64,000 nt of DNA from a virus: IMG/VR virus record IMGVR_UViG_3300046453_000081, positions 45,236 to 109,235 of that record; one strand, given 5' to 3'. Position numbers and translations under genes: made by a program. The notes beneath the pieces were generated by a model that worked only from the letters and a program-made list of their open reading frames with translations, did no database searches and was not told the DNA's origin. The stretch's first letter is position 1, and every line of letters starts with the position of its first letter. This document shows positions 22,704 to 30,767 of this stretch, in pieces.

Positions 22704-23150
22704 CTATTTTTTGTATCGTTTAAGTATTTCAACAATCTCAAGAAACATGTCATTAGCTTCATCGAACCCAAGTTCTTCATCGTTTTGGAGACTGTAAATC
22801 TTATCTGTTATTTCGTCCCAATCTCCATAGCGTTCATCAATTTTTTCACGTTTTGAGTCCGATAATTCATCAGCGTAATCATCTAAATCCGATTTAAACG
22901 TGTCCAACATATCTTCGAACAGGTTAATGTCTGCATTGTCCTCAATCATTGTTTTTAATAGTTTGCCTGAAAAATCATCAACATCTTCTTCAAGAACGCT
23001 ATAGCCACTTTGTTCAAGTCGATTGTATAAGTTTTCATATTCAACGACAATTTCATCAAAATCATCACGTATATTTTCTAATCCACTGATACTATTTTCA
23101 ATCGTTTCTATTATTTCCGTCAGTCTTTCTCTCTGTTCCACACGATTCAT
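22704..23150 (-). CDS. Acidic coiled-coil protein, 148 aa
   Basis: Starts MNRVEQRERLTEIIETIENS. Almost entirely helical and acidic with clear heptads, and no catalytic motif. Could be a scaffold or a DNA-mimic-like inhibitor; neither is shown. Overlapping transcription unit with the 122-aa gene upstream. Confidence 0.7.
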   Translation of the reverse strand: MNRVEQRERLTEIIETIENSISGLENIRDDFDEIVVEYENLYNRLEQSGYSVLEEDVDDFSGKLLKTMIEDNADINLFEDMLDTFKSDLDDYADELSDSKREKIDERYGDWDEITDKIYSLQNDEELGFDEANDMFLEIVEILKRYKK

Positions 23151-23165
23151 TGACCTGCCCCCTCA

Positions 23166-23513
23166 TTAATTTAAATCATATGACCTCAATACAGCTAACG
23201 ACTGATTTAACTTATCTCTTTCTTTCTTAAGCGTATCTACACATATTTGATGACTAACCTGTGTTATGCCAGTGGTCAATTCTCCAATCTGTTTCTCCAC
23301 AGATTTAATTTCTTCCTTGTTTTTGAGAAAAAATTCCTCTAATTTATTAATTGCATCTTTTTGATTATCAACTCTGCAAATAGATTTTTCACCAATATAC
23401 AGTCTTTTAATCCCACTTTTACCTACATATCCATGACTTTGCTCAATACGACCAACGATTTTGTCATCCAATAATATATCCCAATTATCTTCAGAACTTT
23501 TTTTAATTTTCAA
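23166..23513 (-). CDS. Hypothetical protein, about 115 aa
   Basis: TTG at 23513 (LKIKKSSEDNWDILL) lies 10 nt after GGGAGTGG; the frame also has ATG codons at 23534 and 23531 without a ribosome site. N-terminal strands (DDKIVGRIEQSHGYVGKSG) and a coiled-coil C-terminus. First gene after promoter 23550-23578. Confidence 0.6.
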   Translation of the reverse strand: MKIKKSSEDNWDILLDDKIVGRIEQSHGYVGKSGIKRLYIGEKSICRVDNQKDAINKLEEFFLKNKEEIKSVEKQIGELTTGITQVSHQICVDTLKKERDKLNQSLAVLRSYDLN

Positions 23514-23549
23514 CTTTATTTCCACTCCCATCATTAACTCTGTAATGCA

Positions 23550-23578
23550 ATTATATCACAACAAAAACCCAATTACAA
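23550..23578 (-). promoter_or_regulatory. Promoter TTGTAA-17-TATAAT with CCATTGTAATTGG palindrome
   Basis: Perfect -10 and 17-bp spacing. Palindrome overlaps the -35. Directly preceded by the 21-bp perfect inverted repeat at 23585-23627. Confidence 0.8.
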
Positions 23579-23584
23579 TGGACT

Positions 23585-23627
23585 ATAATAGTACAAAGAG
23601 AAAATTTTTCTCTTTGTACTATTATAA
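23585..23627. repeat. Perfect 21-bp inverted repeat
   Basis: TATAATAGTACAAAGAGAAA followed by its mirror arm, almost without loop, 10 nt after the stop of the 173-aa gene and touching the next promoter. Likely a terminator or RNA-processing hairpin; no separate T-run. Confidence 0.6.
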
Positions 23628-23637
23628 GGTCAATCCA

Positions 23638-24159
23638 TTATTGTTCATCGTCCTCAATCAATTCAATTTCCACTTTTGTAATTCGTTCGCCCCAATTACC
23701 CATGTCCTTATAAGTTGCATAGACATTGTATACACCATCACCTAAACCCGAACTGAACGCTACAGCTAATCCATCATGCCCCATCGCATAATTTAGTTGC
23801 CCCGCTTGGTCTTCACTGCATGTTAAATCGCAAATTGTGTCATAGGTGCTATCAGTAATAGCAGAAAACAGCACAATTTTACCAATTTTTTCCGAATATT
23901 CTTTTATGACTTTTGCAACACTTCGCAAATAACCATCGTCATCTGATTTTACCTTATAGACATGATTCTCTTTTGTTATATAGTCATGACCACTGTTAAT
24001 TAAAAATTCAGCCATTTCGTCTTGCCCTTGTCCCCAAAACTTCATGCCAATTATATTTGCACCATCTTCTTCCACCCATTCATCACTGATATAACATGGG
24101 TCAATAATCATCAACTGTCCTGAGTCTACTCCAACATTACCAATCAATTTTCTTTTCAT
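23638..24159 (-). CDS. Conserved hypothetical protein (VDSGQLMIIDPCYI family)
   Basis: 173 aa starting MKRKLIGNVGVDSGQLMIID. GVDSGQLMIIDPCYI near the start and AVAFSSGLGDGVYNVYATY near the end are hallmarks of a widespread uncharacterised family in bacteria and phages. Soluble, no known catalytic role. Confidence 0.75.
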   Translation of the reverse strand: MKRKLIGNVGVDSGQLMIIDPCYISDEWVEEDGANIIGMKFWGQGQDEMAEFLINSGHDYITKENHVYKVKSDDDGYLRSVAKVIKEYSEKIGKIVLFSAITDSTYDTICDLTCSEDQAGQLNYAMGHDGLAVAFSSGLGDGVYNVYATYKDMGNWGERITKVEIELIEDDEQ

Positions 24160-24184
24160 TGTATTTCCTCCACTTCAATATTTA

Positions 24185-24721
24185 TTATTTATCCCAATTA
24201 ATACGTTCTGATTCTTTCCATAATCGCATAACACTTTTCTTAAATACATCATTGTTAAGCCACTCATTATATTGCTTTGTCGTGTACCTGCCATCATTCT
24301 TTGTTATTCTATTTATTTCTTTCATGAAGTTGCCACTTAGACCAATAGAACGCATTCCTTCAAGTATTCCTGTATCAGAATCAATCAAGAACATATCGAA
24401 TCTATTGCCAACTACTTCCCCATCCATATCTACATCTAAAACATTAATATCAAATAATAGGTCAAAGACTAATTCTTCCCCAATATAAACCATGATGATT
24501 GAAGTATTTAGTATAGGATTACGATACAATGCAAATCTAATTTGACCACTTCTAAAAGCAATAACTTCTCTTTCTATTGGACTAGGTAATGTGACATACA
24601 TTGTTAATGTCTTATCCTCTTTGTTATAGTCCAATGATGCCCCGCCTTCGCCCCCTGCCATTTTTGTCAATACTTCTTCATGGGGAAATCTTTTTCCTAT
24701 TTGCATAGTGACGAATCCCAT
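24185..24721 (-). CDS. Hypothetical 178-aa protein
   Basis: Starts MGFVTMQIGKRFPHEEVLTK. First two thirds are beta-rich (LTMYVTLPSPIEREVIAF, RFALYRNPILNTSIIMVYIG), the end helical. Overlaps the next upstream gene by 1 nt. Function unknown. Confidence 0.7.
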   Translation of the reverse strand: MGFVTMQIGKRFPHEEVLTKMAGGEGGASLDYNKEDKTLTMYVTLPSPIEREVIAFRSGQIRFALYRNPILNTSIIMVYIGEELVFDLLFDINVLDVDMDGEVVGNRFDMFLIDSDTGILEGMRSIGLSGNFMKEINRITKNDGRYTTKQYNEWLNNDVFKKSVMRLWKESERINWDK

Positions 24722-24981
24722 TAGTAATTACTCCTTTCTTCTTCTTTAAGTTCTCTCAATTTGTCCAACTTGTCATCATATGGTTCTACAGCTTCCCAAT
24801 CTATCTCTCTATCCTTGAAAATTTGAAGGTAGTCTTGTTTGTCATGTTGAATCATGCTAACCAATTCATACATATCAACTTGAAAAGCATAGTATTGTAC
24901 TGTCTTTGCATCAAGCATATTTGTAATTCCTGAATTCTGTATTGTTCGGTAGCTTCTCAGTAAATCTTCACTATACTCCAT
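24721..24981 (-). CDS. Hypothetical 86-aa protein
   Basis: Starts MEYSEDLLRSYRTIQNSGIT after AACAGGGGGCAAACAATA. Helical. Single-nt overlaps with both neighbours show tight coupling. Confidence 0.65.
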   Translation of the reverse strand: MEYSEDLLRSYRTIQNSGITNMLDAKTVQYYAFQVDMYELVSMIQHDKQDYLQIFKDREIDWEAVEPYDDKLDKLRELKEEERSNY

Positions 24982-25295
24982 TATTGTTTGCCCCCTGTTA
25001 TAAATTCGAAAACTTCACCTAGTGTTCTGTAACCATTTCTAAAATGACCATCTTCTAATTCAATAGTCCAATCATTATTTTTTATTGCAAATTCACCAAA
25101 TTCATTTTCATCATAGGACATATAGACCAAATATCTTTTTCCATTTAAGTAAATAATATATCCGAAAAGATATTCATCGTTATGTTTTAAATCCAATACA
25201 GAAACATTTGCGTTAAGTCTCTCCGCAATACTCTTTGCAAATTTTTCCAAATCTCTCATAATCACATCTTTATGAAAATAAACACCAACTGCCAT
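24981..25295 (-). CDS. Hypothetical 104-aa protein
   Basis: Starts MAVGVYFHKDVIMRDLEKFA after AAAGGAGAGAATAAC. Alternating strands (YLFGYIIYLNGKRYLVYMSY) and an RTLGEVFEFITGGK end. Function unknown. Confidence 0.7.
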   Translation of the reverse strand: MAVGVYFHKDVIMRDLEKFAKSIAERLNANVSVLDLKHNDEYLFGYIIYLNGKRYLVYMSYDENEFGEFAIKNNDWTIELEDGHFRNGYRTLGEVFEFITGGKQ

Positions 25296-25331
25296 GTTAT
25301 TCTCTCCTTTACAATTTCGTCGAAGTATGCA

Positions 25332-25529
25332 CTAAGACAAAGCATCCAATTTTCTTATTTCACTTAATCGCACAACACCAATGAATGTGTATTTCCTTCT
25401 TCCTATCAATTCAAGTTCTGAAAACAGATTCTTAGTTTTTTTGGTAGCGGAAATCACATCATCAGATTCAATTTGTGCTAATTTAATTTCTTCCGAAGAA
25501 CCCACTTTGTATGAAATAATGTAAACCAT
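25332..25529 (-). CDS. Hypothetical 65-aa protein
   Basis: Starts MVYIISYKVGSSEEIKLAQI. Strand-helix-strand pattern. Function unknown. Confidence 0.65.
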   Translation of the reverse strand: MVYIISYKVGSSEEIKLAQIESDDVISATKKTKNLFSELELIGRRKYTFIGVVRLSEIRKLDALS

Positions 25530-25575
25530 TTCTCCAACTCCTTACGACGCAATTTATGTCTAATGTGAAATCTTA

Positions 25576-25785
25576 TTATCTACCTGCAAATTGCTCAGGA
25601 TAAACTACTTTACCATCTACTGCATGTAAGATGCAGTATTCATCTTCATCTTCAATAATTACTTCTTTTGCACCTTGTTTATGCAACATAACATAATTAA
25701 CACAATCTTCAATATCTTTCAGTTTCACAGGGGGCATAGTCTCTCTTACCCCCAAAATATCAACTACACAGTAACCTTTAAACAT
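25576..25785 (-). CDS. Hypothetical 69-aa protein
   Basis: Starts MFKGYCVVDILGVRETMPPV. Acidic. Overlaps the zinc-ribbon gene by 8 nt, so translated from the same message. Confidence 0.65.
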   Translation of the reverse strand: MFKGYCVVDILGVRETMPPVKLKDIEDCVNYVMLHKQGAKEVIIEDEDEYCILHAVDGKVVYPEQFAGR

Positions 25786-25993
25786 TGGCAGTCACTCCCT
25801 CTTTTTTAATGATTTTGTATACATAATTCGCTCCGCAATCAGGATTGCTACATGTAACATCAATTGAATCACCAAAATATAGACCAATCATTGGATAATA
25901 ATCTGTCAGCACCACATATGCTGAATATGTCCATCTGCATTTGCATTTAGGACAATTGTCAGGGAGTCTTTTAGAATAGGTGTCAAATAGCAT
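25778..25993 (-). CDS. Zinc-ribbon protein, 71 aa
   Basis: ATG at 25993 (MLFDTYSKRLPDNCPKCKCR) after GAAGGAGTGATGTTA. CPKCKC and CSNPDCG give a four-cysteine ribbon around a tyrosine-rich segment. Possibly nucleic-acid or protein binding. Confidence 0.7.
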   Translation of the reverse strand: MLFDTYSKRLPDNCPKCKCRWTYSAYVVLTDYYPMIGLYFGDSIDVTCSNPDCGANYVYKIIKKEGVTANV

Positions 25994-26032
25994 TAACATC
26001 ACTCCTTCACTAATTATTTTATCTTTATGTAT

Positions 26033-26061
26033 ATCTTACCATTCTCTTAGTCCAATGTAAA
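26033..26061 (-). promoter_or_regulatory. Promoter TTTACA-17-TAAGAT with CCATTTACATTGG palindrome
   Basis: 17-bp spacing, palindrome on the -35. Drives the zinc-ribbon operon starting at 25993. Confidence 0.7.
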
Positions 26062-26090
26062 TGGATTACAGGAAAATGGTAAGATAAATT

Positions 26091-26462
26091 TTACATCGTC
26101 TGTTCGTACATTTCTTCTCTTATGTCGTTCAAATCTTCCTTCAATAATTGTTTGAGATTATCGCATAAACTTACACAGAGTTCGTATGTTGCCAAATCAT
26201 TAATAGAATCATTATTATATCCATATTCACAGCACCATTCAGTAAAGGTCATACTCCCCGCTTCAGCATCCATAAACAGGCATTCTAAAACTTCTAGCAT
26301 TTGAGGTTCTTCACCTCTTAGCCCAACCCCCATATAAAATGGTACATCCATTTCGTTACCCCTGTATTTGAATGTGCAAGTCCAAGCATCAGAATTTGGG
26401 AAATTTTCATTGTCTTTAGCCCCATGTTCAACTCTAAATCGAACATTATCAAGTTTGCTCAT
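26091..26462 (-). CDS. Hypothetical 123-aa protein
   Basis: ATG at 26462 (MSKLDNVRFRVEHGAKDNEN) after AAAAAGGTGGAGTTTATT. Contains YMGVGLRGEEPQMLEVLECL and SMTFTEWCCEYGY, like 'DVL.CL..D......fe.fc.e.Gy' phage proteins of unknown function. Start overlaps the upstream gene by 14 nt. Confidence 0.7.
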   Translation of the reverse strand: MSKLDNVRFRVEHGAKDNENFPNSDAWTCTFKYRGNEMDVPFYMGVGLRGEEPQMLEVLECLFMDAEAGSMTFTEWCCEYGYNNDSINDLATYELCVSLCDNLKQLLKEDLNDIREEMYEQTM

Positions 26463-26682
26463 AATAAACTCCACCTTTTTTCATTATTGGGAACTTCATT
26501 AGCCCATCCTTATTAAGTCCATCATATACAACATCAATATGCATCCCTATTCCCACAACGTCAAAATCGTCATCAATCCAAGAGTCAAATCCAGTAAACA
26601 CATTTTGCTCTTTACCATTAAAATCAACAGTCAGAGTTTGACCATCTCTTTTTCCCACAACTTTTAGCCTAATTTCTTCCAC
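26449..26682 (-). CDS. Hypothetical 77-aa protein, GTG start
   Basis: GTG at 26682 (VEEIRLKVVGKRDGQTLTVD) after AGAGGGGTGAAAGAC. A longer frame would overlap the DUF2786 gene. Beta-rich with GIGMHIDVVYDG. Function unknown. Confidence 0.6.
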   Translation of the reverse strand: MEEIRLKVVGKRDGQTLTVDFNGKEQNVFTGFDSWIDDDFDVVGIGMHIDVVYDGLNKDGLMKFPIMKKGGVYYEQT

Positions 26683-26695
26683 GTCTTTCACCCCT

Positions 26696-27367
26696 CTAAT
26701 GACTAAACTTCTTTCCATCACTATAGCCTTTTTGCATCGCATCAGAATCACCGCTTGTTTTCCTTTTTATTCTGCTACCACTACCCATCGTGTAGCCCTC
26801 ATATTCTCGGACTACCAAGGCATCTTTTAGAAGAATAAGTGCCAACCCTTCCGTTTCCACTTGCTCTTTAAACTTGGCTTTTAACCCTTGCAAGTACCCT
26901 GCTATATAGTCGTTTTTAACTGCAATAGTAGTCCCCCTGTTGCCACCAATACCCCTCTTTTTTATGTAGTTGTCCGAATGAAATTTAATCTTAATGAGTG
27001 CAAATTCATAAATCGCCTTACAAACAGCAATATCCTGTTCAAGCCCTAAGAAAGTAATCTTTGTTCTCTTATTGAAAGACCTAGTAAATGTATAGCATCT
27101 AAAATTGTCCGCAATTATTAGTGCTAAACTTTTCATCCACCATTGTAACTTTGTATATTCAGTTCCGTCACCCTCCATTACATTTTTTCTAATTGGTTTA
27201 TTATCATAATCTATATCGTTAATTGAAAGATTGTATTTCATCATCATTTTTTGTGCTAAGAGCATAGCTGTATCCGATTCATCAGAATCAGCCCCATCAT
27301 TTGCTAGTGCAAGGCATCCTTTTATTTTTGTTATAATATCTTCTATGTTTTTGCTTTTATCGTCCAT
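26696..27367 (-). CDS. DUF2786-type protein
   Basis: 223 aa starting MDDKSKNIEDIITKIKGCLA. KIKGCLALANDGADSDE followed by AMLLAQKMMMKYNLSINDID is the DUF2786 N-terminal helical domain. The rest (YTKLQWWMKSLALIIADNFR, TFLGLEQDIAVCKAIYEFAL) matches the companion C-terminal region in such proteins, which are common on mobile elements and of unknown function. Confidence 0.8.
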   Translation of the reverse strand: MDDKSKNIEDIITKIKGCLALANDGADSDESDTAMLLAQKMMMKYNLSINDIDYDNKPIRKNVMEGDGTEYTKLQWWMKSLALIIADNFRCYTFTRSFNKRTKITFLGLEQDIAVCKAIYEFALIKIKFHSDNYIKKRGIGGNRGTTIAVKNDYIAGYLQGLKAKFKEQVETEGLALILLKDALVVREYEGYTMGSGSRIKRKTSGDSDAMQKGYSDGKKFSH

Positions 27368-27416
27368 GTCTTTATTCTCCTATCCATTTAGATTGGGTTA
27401 TCGAAGTAGTTTTAAG

Positions 27417-27470
27417 GCAACAACAGGAAGTCTATTGTTGCCCAACAATCATTTGAAAGGGTTGATTGAA
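27417..27470 (+). repeat. Inverted-orientation hairpin plus leader module
   Basis: On the plus strand a GGCAACAA..TTGTTGCC hairpin is followed by TTGAAAGGGTTGATTGAA, the leader normally found on the minus strand before genes. No plus-strand gene follows. The 27368-27508 gap holds nothing else. Confidence 0.5.
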
Positions 27471-27508
27471 TTTCATTGTATCCTATTTTGAGACTATTTT
27501 CAAGTGAT

Positions 27509-27739
27509 TTAGTCTGACAGCCTTTTATTATAATCTTCTATTGCTACTTTTAAGTCTTTAAAATAGTGTCCTTGGTAGAATCCTTTGAATTCTTTATTAA
27601 AGAGATACGTTACAAATTCATTTTTCTGATTTTCTACCAAACAATATGCTAGGTTTGCATCGTCAGGGTTGTCACTAACACTTTTGTACATAAATAATTT
27701 CCAACCTTTGGAACTTGCTACATCTTCAATGACATCCAT
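27509..27739 (-). CDS. Hypothetical 76-aa protein
   Basis: Starts MDVIEDVASSKGWKLFMYKS after AAAGGATTGGTTGGTGATTAG. Ends FKGFYQGHYFKDLKVAIEDY. Strand-rich small domain, function unknown. Confidence 0.65.
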   Translation of the reverse strand: MDVIEDVASSKGWKLFMYKSVSDNPDDANLAYCLVENQKNEFVTYLFNKEFKGFYQGHYFKDLKVAIEDYNKRLSD

Positions 27740-27770
27740 CTAATCACCAACCAATCCTTTATCTAATATA

Positions 27771-27799
27771 ATTGTAACATATTTATTACCCAATTTCAA
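27771..27799 (-). promoter_or_regulatory. Promoter TTGAAA-17-TACAAT with CCATTGAAATTGG palindrome
   Basis: Canonical module. Drives 27509-27739, starting 31 nt downstream. Confidence 0.78.
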
Positions 27800-27862
27800 T
27801 GGGTTTTTGTAATATTATCAAAAATTTAAATCTTCCTATGCGACACAAATTGGTCGTATTGT

Positions 27863-28060
27863 TCAGTAATCTAATCTAACATCATTACCACAAGAACAAT
27901 TAATTCGCATTGAATATTGACTGTCAAGATTACAGTAAAATCCTTCTTGTTTTTCTTCAATAGAATCCGATAAATAATACTTTCCATTATTGTCACTTTT
28001 AATAGGTACTTCTGTTTTACTTCCGCATTCTGTACATTTTATTGAAATCATAATATCCAT
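27863..28060 (-). CDS. Zinc-ribbon-like 65-aa protein
   Basis: ATG at 28060 (MDIMISIKCTECGSKTEVPI) after AAAGGGGCAGATAAG. CTECGS near the start and CSCGND near the end, plus one more cysteine, suggest a metal site. Function unknown. Confidence 0.65.
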   Translation of the reverse strand: MDIMISIKCTECGSKTEVPIKSDNNGKYYLSDSIEEKQEGFYCNLDSQYSMRINCSCGNDVRLDY

Positions 28061-28152
28061 CTTATCTGCCCCTTTTAATACGCAATTTATAGGTCTACTA
28101 TTCACTATGAAAGAGTGATTTTAATGTATAATTTGTTCGAATAGTGTCTTAA

Positions 28153-28383
28153 TCACTCTCTTTCTTTTGCTTGTAATACCAATTCTGTTAAGTCATTATG
28201 AGAGAATTTCCAATCATCTTCTAAACACATTCCAACATATTCATATCTGTCATCCTTTTCAGTAAAATATACTTGAAATGCCCTTCCTGTAAAGATAATT
28301 TCATTTCCTTCTTTGTCAATGAATACATCGCCCTTATTGATTTTCTTGTTCTCAGCTAACTTCCATAACTCTGAATTAGTCAT
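28153..28383 (-). CDS. Hypothetical 76-aa protein
   Basis: Starts MTNSELWKLAENKKINKGDV after GAAAGGGATGGTAAACA. Beta-rich centre (GDVFIDKEGNEIIFTGRAFQ). Function unknown. Confidence 0.65.
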   Translation of the reverse strand: MTNSELWKLAENKKINKGDVFIDKEGNEIIFTGRAFQVYFTEKDDRYEYVGMCLEDDWKFSHNDLTELVLQAKERE

Positions 28384-28450
28384 TGTTTACCATCCCTTTC
28401 ATTGCGACACACTTTATGTCAAAAGCGAATAAGATAGATATTTTATTCAC
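28376..28450 (-). CDS. Possible 24-aa coupled leader peptide
   Basis: GTG directly abuts the stop of the 15-aa frame (TAGGTG), with AGGAGTTGG upstream, and the frame ends inside the start of the 76-aa gene. May only couple translation. Confidence 0.25.
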   Translation of the reverse strand: MNKISILFAFDIKCVAMKGMVNND

Positions 28451-28498
28451 CTACCAACTCCTATCATAGTAATATGAAGGGTCTTCTAATGGTGTCAT
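28451..28498 (-). CDS. Possible 15-aa microprotein
   Basis: MTPLEDPSYYYDRSW after AAAGGGAGTATAAAA, an excellent ribosome site for such a short frame. Could be a leader peptide. Confidence 0.35.
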   Translation of the reverse strand: MTPLEDPSYYYDRSW

Positions 28499-28515
28499 TT
28501 TTATACTCCCTTTGT

Positions 28516-28755
28516 TTATTTTACTTCCTTATAGGCACTTAAATAGATTTTAACAACTGTTACTTCACCTTCATCAAACTCGTCACCATCGAATTCGTCA
28601 TCAATATCAATTTCCACACTATACCCATCTTTTTCAAGTTCTTTAAAGGTATCAATTGCGGGCTTCATAGATTCTAAAAATTCTTCCACCTTAGAAACAA
28701 GAATAAATTTACTATGGTATGTTTCTTCTTTATATACTCTTTTAAGACCTATCAT
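28516..28755 (-). CDS. Hypothetical 79-aa protein
   Basis: ATG at 28755 (MIGLKRVYKEETYHSKFILV) after GAGGGGAGTGGGAATAGATTC, which itself encodes the end of the upstream gene. Acidic region DEFDGDEFDEGEV. Function unknown. Confidence 0.6.
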   Translation of the reverse strand: MIGLKRVYKEETYHSKFILVSKVEEFLESMKPAIDTFKELEKDGYSVEIDIDDEFDGDEFDEGEVTVVKIYLSAYKEVK

Positions 28756-28759
28756 GAAT

Positions 28760-29029
28760 CTATTCCCACTCCCCTCGTTGTTCATCATCCCATTGAAATA
28801 AAAATGTTTCGTGAGAGGATATTTTACCCTGAATAAAAGCATATTCATTAGACAGCCTTTCTAAATCTAAAATACATGCATATAAATGAAGGTCTGAAAG
28901 TGTTTCGTCTGTAATTTTATCTGAAATTACTCTACTGTTTTCTTTTATTTTTTTTAACAAATTATTCTTTTGGAAAATTAATGCTTTAAGTTCCTCTCTA
29001 ATTATTCGTTTCAAATTATTTTTATTCAT
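28760..29029 (-). CDS. Hypothetical 89-aa helical protein
   Basis: Starts MNKNNLKRIIREELKALIFQ. Helical, basic first half. Function unknown. Confidence 0.65.
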   Translation of the reverse strand: MNKNNLKRIIREELKALIFQKNNLLKKIKENSRVISDKITDETLSDLHLYACILDLERLSNEYAFIQGKISSHETFLFQWDDEQRGEWE

Positions 29030-29044
29030 CTCTATTCCTCCATT

Positions 29045-29215
29045 TTAATATTTTCTTTTCAATGATTCTAACTGTTCCTGCATCCTGCAAATTTTATTAT
29101 AATCTTCATCTGTTATAGAACGTTCATCAGAAAGCAATTCCAACTCGTAAATTACCTTGTCAAAGCATACATGCAACCATTCACTTTTATTCAGTCTACC
29201 CTTTGTCTTTACCAT
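29045..29215 (-). CDS. Hypothetical 56-aa protein
   Basis: ATG after GGAGGGGGATGCAG. Reads MVKTKGRLNKSEWLHVCFDK and ends MQEQLESLKRKY; helical hairpin likely. Function unknown. Confidence 0.6.
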   Translation of the reverse strand: MVKTKGRLNKSEWLHVCFDKVIYELELLSDERSITDEDYNKICRMQEQLESLKRKY

Positions 29216-29235
29216 TCTGCATCCCCCTCCTACTG

Positions 29236-29526
29236 TTAAGGCATCATGCCAAAAAGTTTTAATAGAAAACCCAAGAGGATAGGGACAAAGAAAAGGAATC
29301 CTACAATATTGATTAAAAAGTTTGTTTCATTGTTTTCGTTGTTGCTTTTATAAACCCTACTGTTATTTGTACTGCTTGTTCTTCTTGGTCTTCTTTCTAC
29401 TTCAAAGTTCTCCCTGTGATTATAATCATCATATTCATCATCATCTTCAATGCTTGGAATTGGTCTACGATTATTAGTAGGTTCATAATCTGAAAATCCA
29501 TAAATGCTACGCTTTCTTTTTGGCAT
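29236..29526 (-). CDS. Tail-anchored membrane protein
   Basis: 96 aa starting MPKRKRSIYGFSDYEPTNNR. Charged disordered N-terminal two thirds (EDDDEYDDYN, RRPRRTSSTNN), then one membrane segment at the end (INIVGFLFFVPILLGFLLKL). Function unknown. Confidence 0.65.
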   Translation of the reverse strand: MPKRKRSIYGFSDYEPTNNRRPIPSIEDDDEYDDYNHRENFEVERRPRRTSSTNNSRVYKSNNENNETNFLINIVGFLFFVPILLGFLLKLFGMMP

Positions 29527-29600
29527 TCAGAACACCCCCACTATAACTCTATTCGACTGTCTTGCCAATTATGAATCATGAGTCAAGAAAATTCATTCCC

Positions 29601-29765
29601 CTATTTTTCGTCTTCATATTTCATATAAAATCTATATGCTTCTTCCTCGGTTTTTGTACCGAGCTGATAATTAAATTCATCTTCAAACTTTTTTAATTCT
29701 TCTTTTGAATATCCTAGAGACTTCAAAGCTAATAAGCCATAGCCAATCGCTTCACCGTTTCTCAT
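29601..29765 (-). CDS. Hypothetical 54-aa protein
   Basis: ATG after GAAAGGGGACAATTAA. MRNGEAIGYGLLALKSLGYS then KEELKKFEDEFNYQLGTKTE; two helices. Function unknown. First gene after promoter 29801-29829. Confidence 0.6.
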   Translation of the reverse strand: MRNGEAIGYGLLALKSLGYSKEELKKFEDEFNYQLGTKTEEEAYRFYMKYEDEK

Positions 29766-29800
29766 TTAATTGTCCCCTTTCTTTTATGCTATCTAAGAAC

Positions 29801-29829
29801 ATTTTACCATATTCGCAATCCAATTTCAA
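29801..29829 (-). promoter_or_regulatory. Promoter TTGAAA-17-TAAAAT with CCATTGAAATTGG palindrome
   Basis: Canonical module, 36 nt upstream of the 54-aa gene. Confidence 0.74.
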
Positions 29830-29865
29830 TGGGTTGTTCAAATAAAATTTTTAATAGGAAGTAAT

Positions 29866-30357
29866 TTATTTACTTCCTACTGTTAATCCGAATCTTATCA
29901 TGCAATCATTACCTCTAAACGGTCTGCTATCTTTTTCGAATCCGAATTTTTTATAAAACTTTTTCAACACTCTTTTTCCCACTCCAAACTTGGGGGCAAC
30001 TTCTAAATCAATACTGTACCCATACTTATCTGCAATTTCAATCAAAGCATTCATCATTTGAGTTCCTAACCCCTGTTGTTTCTTATCATCAGGAACACCA
30101 ATAAAAGCTAAGTGAATTTGTTTCTTATCTGTGTAAGTATACAGTTCAAATTTCAATCCATCATTGTCAATCAGAAATGGTCTGATATACCAAAAACCAT
30201 AGTTATAGCGTAAATCGTTAATGACAGGGCATAATACAGGGGGTTCAACAATAAAACCATTTGTAGCTTTTTCTAAATGCTCTGCTCTTTCTTTATTCGT
30301 TTCTTCTAATTCTTCTCTAGACAGTTCTATGAAGTTAATATTGTTTAACGTTTTCAT
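29866..30357 (-). CDS. GNAT-type N-acetyltransferase
   Basis: 163 aa from ATG at 30357 (MKTLNNINFIELSREELEET) after GAAAGGATTGATATCA. Motif A VPDDKKQQGLGTQMMNALIE has the Q/R-x-x-G-x-G/A acetyl-CoA loop (QQGLGT), followed by KFYKKFGFEKD typical of motif B. Acceptor substrate unknown. Confidence 0.78.
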   Translation of the reverse strand: MKTLNNINFIELSREELEETNKERAEHLEKATNGFIVEPPVLCPVINDLRYNYGFWYIRPFLIDNDGLKFELYTYTDKKQIHLAFIGVPDDKKQQGLGTQMMNALIEIADKYGYSIDLEVAPKFGVGKRVLKKFYKKFGFEKDSRPFRGNDCMIRFGLTVGSK

Positions 30358-30415
30358 TGATATCAATCCTTTCATAAGAGGGGGGGATTGCCCCCATCAT
30401 ACAACGCTTCTTCCC

Positions 30416-30577
30416 CTATATTAATCCCTTAGTTTTCTTAACCCTTTTTATCATACCTTTAATTACCATTTCTTCAGGTATTTTGTTTTTAGCTAACGTC
30501 ATTACAACCTCTTTCAAATGCCATTCTTTATAGTGTTCTCCTAATCCTTCACGCAATTGTTTCTCAATGCTGTTCAT
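30416..30577 (-). CDS. Hypothetical 53-aa protein
   Basis: ATG after AAAGGGTGATTTG. MNSIEKQLREGLGEHYKEWH, basic C-terminus (KGMIKRVKKTKGLI). Ends 16 nt before a GGGGGGATTGCCCCC hairpin. First gene after promoter 30608-30636. Confidence 0.6.
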   Translation of the reverse strand: MNSIEKQLREGLGEHYKEWHLKEVVMTLAKNKIPEEMVIKGMIKRVKKTKGLI

Positions 30578-30607
30578 CAAATCACCCTTTCTTTATCTTA
30601 TATATCC

Positions 30608-30636
30608 ATTATAGCATATATACAACCCATTTACAA
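30608..30636 (-). promoter_or_regulatory. Promoter TTGTAA-17-TATAAT with CCATTGTAAATGG palindrome
   Basis: Perfect -10, 17-bp spacing and near-perfect palindrome on the -35. Confidence 0.8.
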
Positions 30637-30767
30637 TGGATTAAGATAAAAAAATAAATGCAGGTATCAACCCACATTTACAATGTGATTATATTTAATA
30701 CTAATTCTTCTTTGTTAGATTTACAAATGGTTTTTTCTTTAGGTTTACAAAAGGTTTTTTAGTAAGA

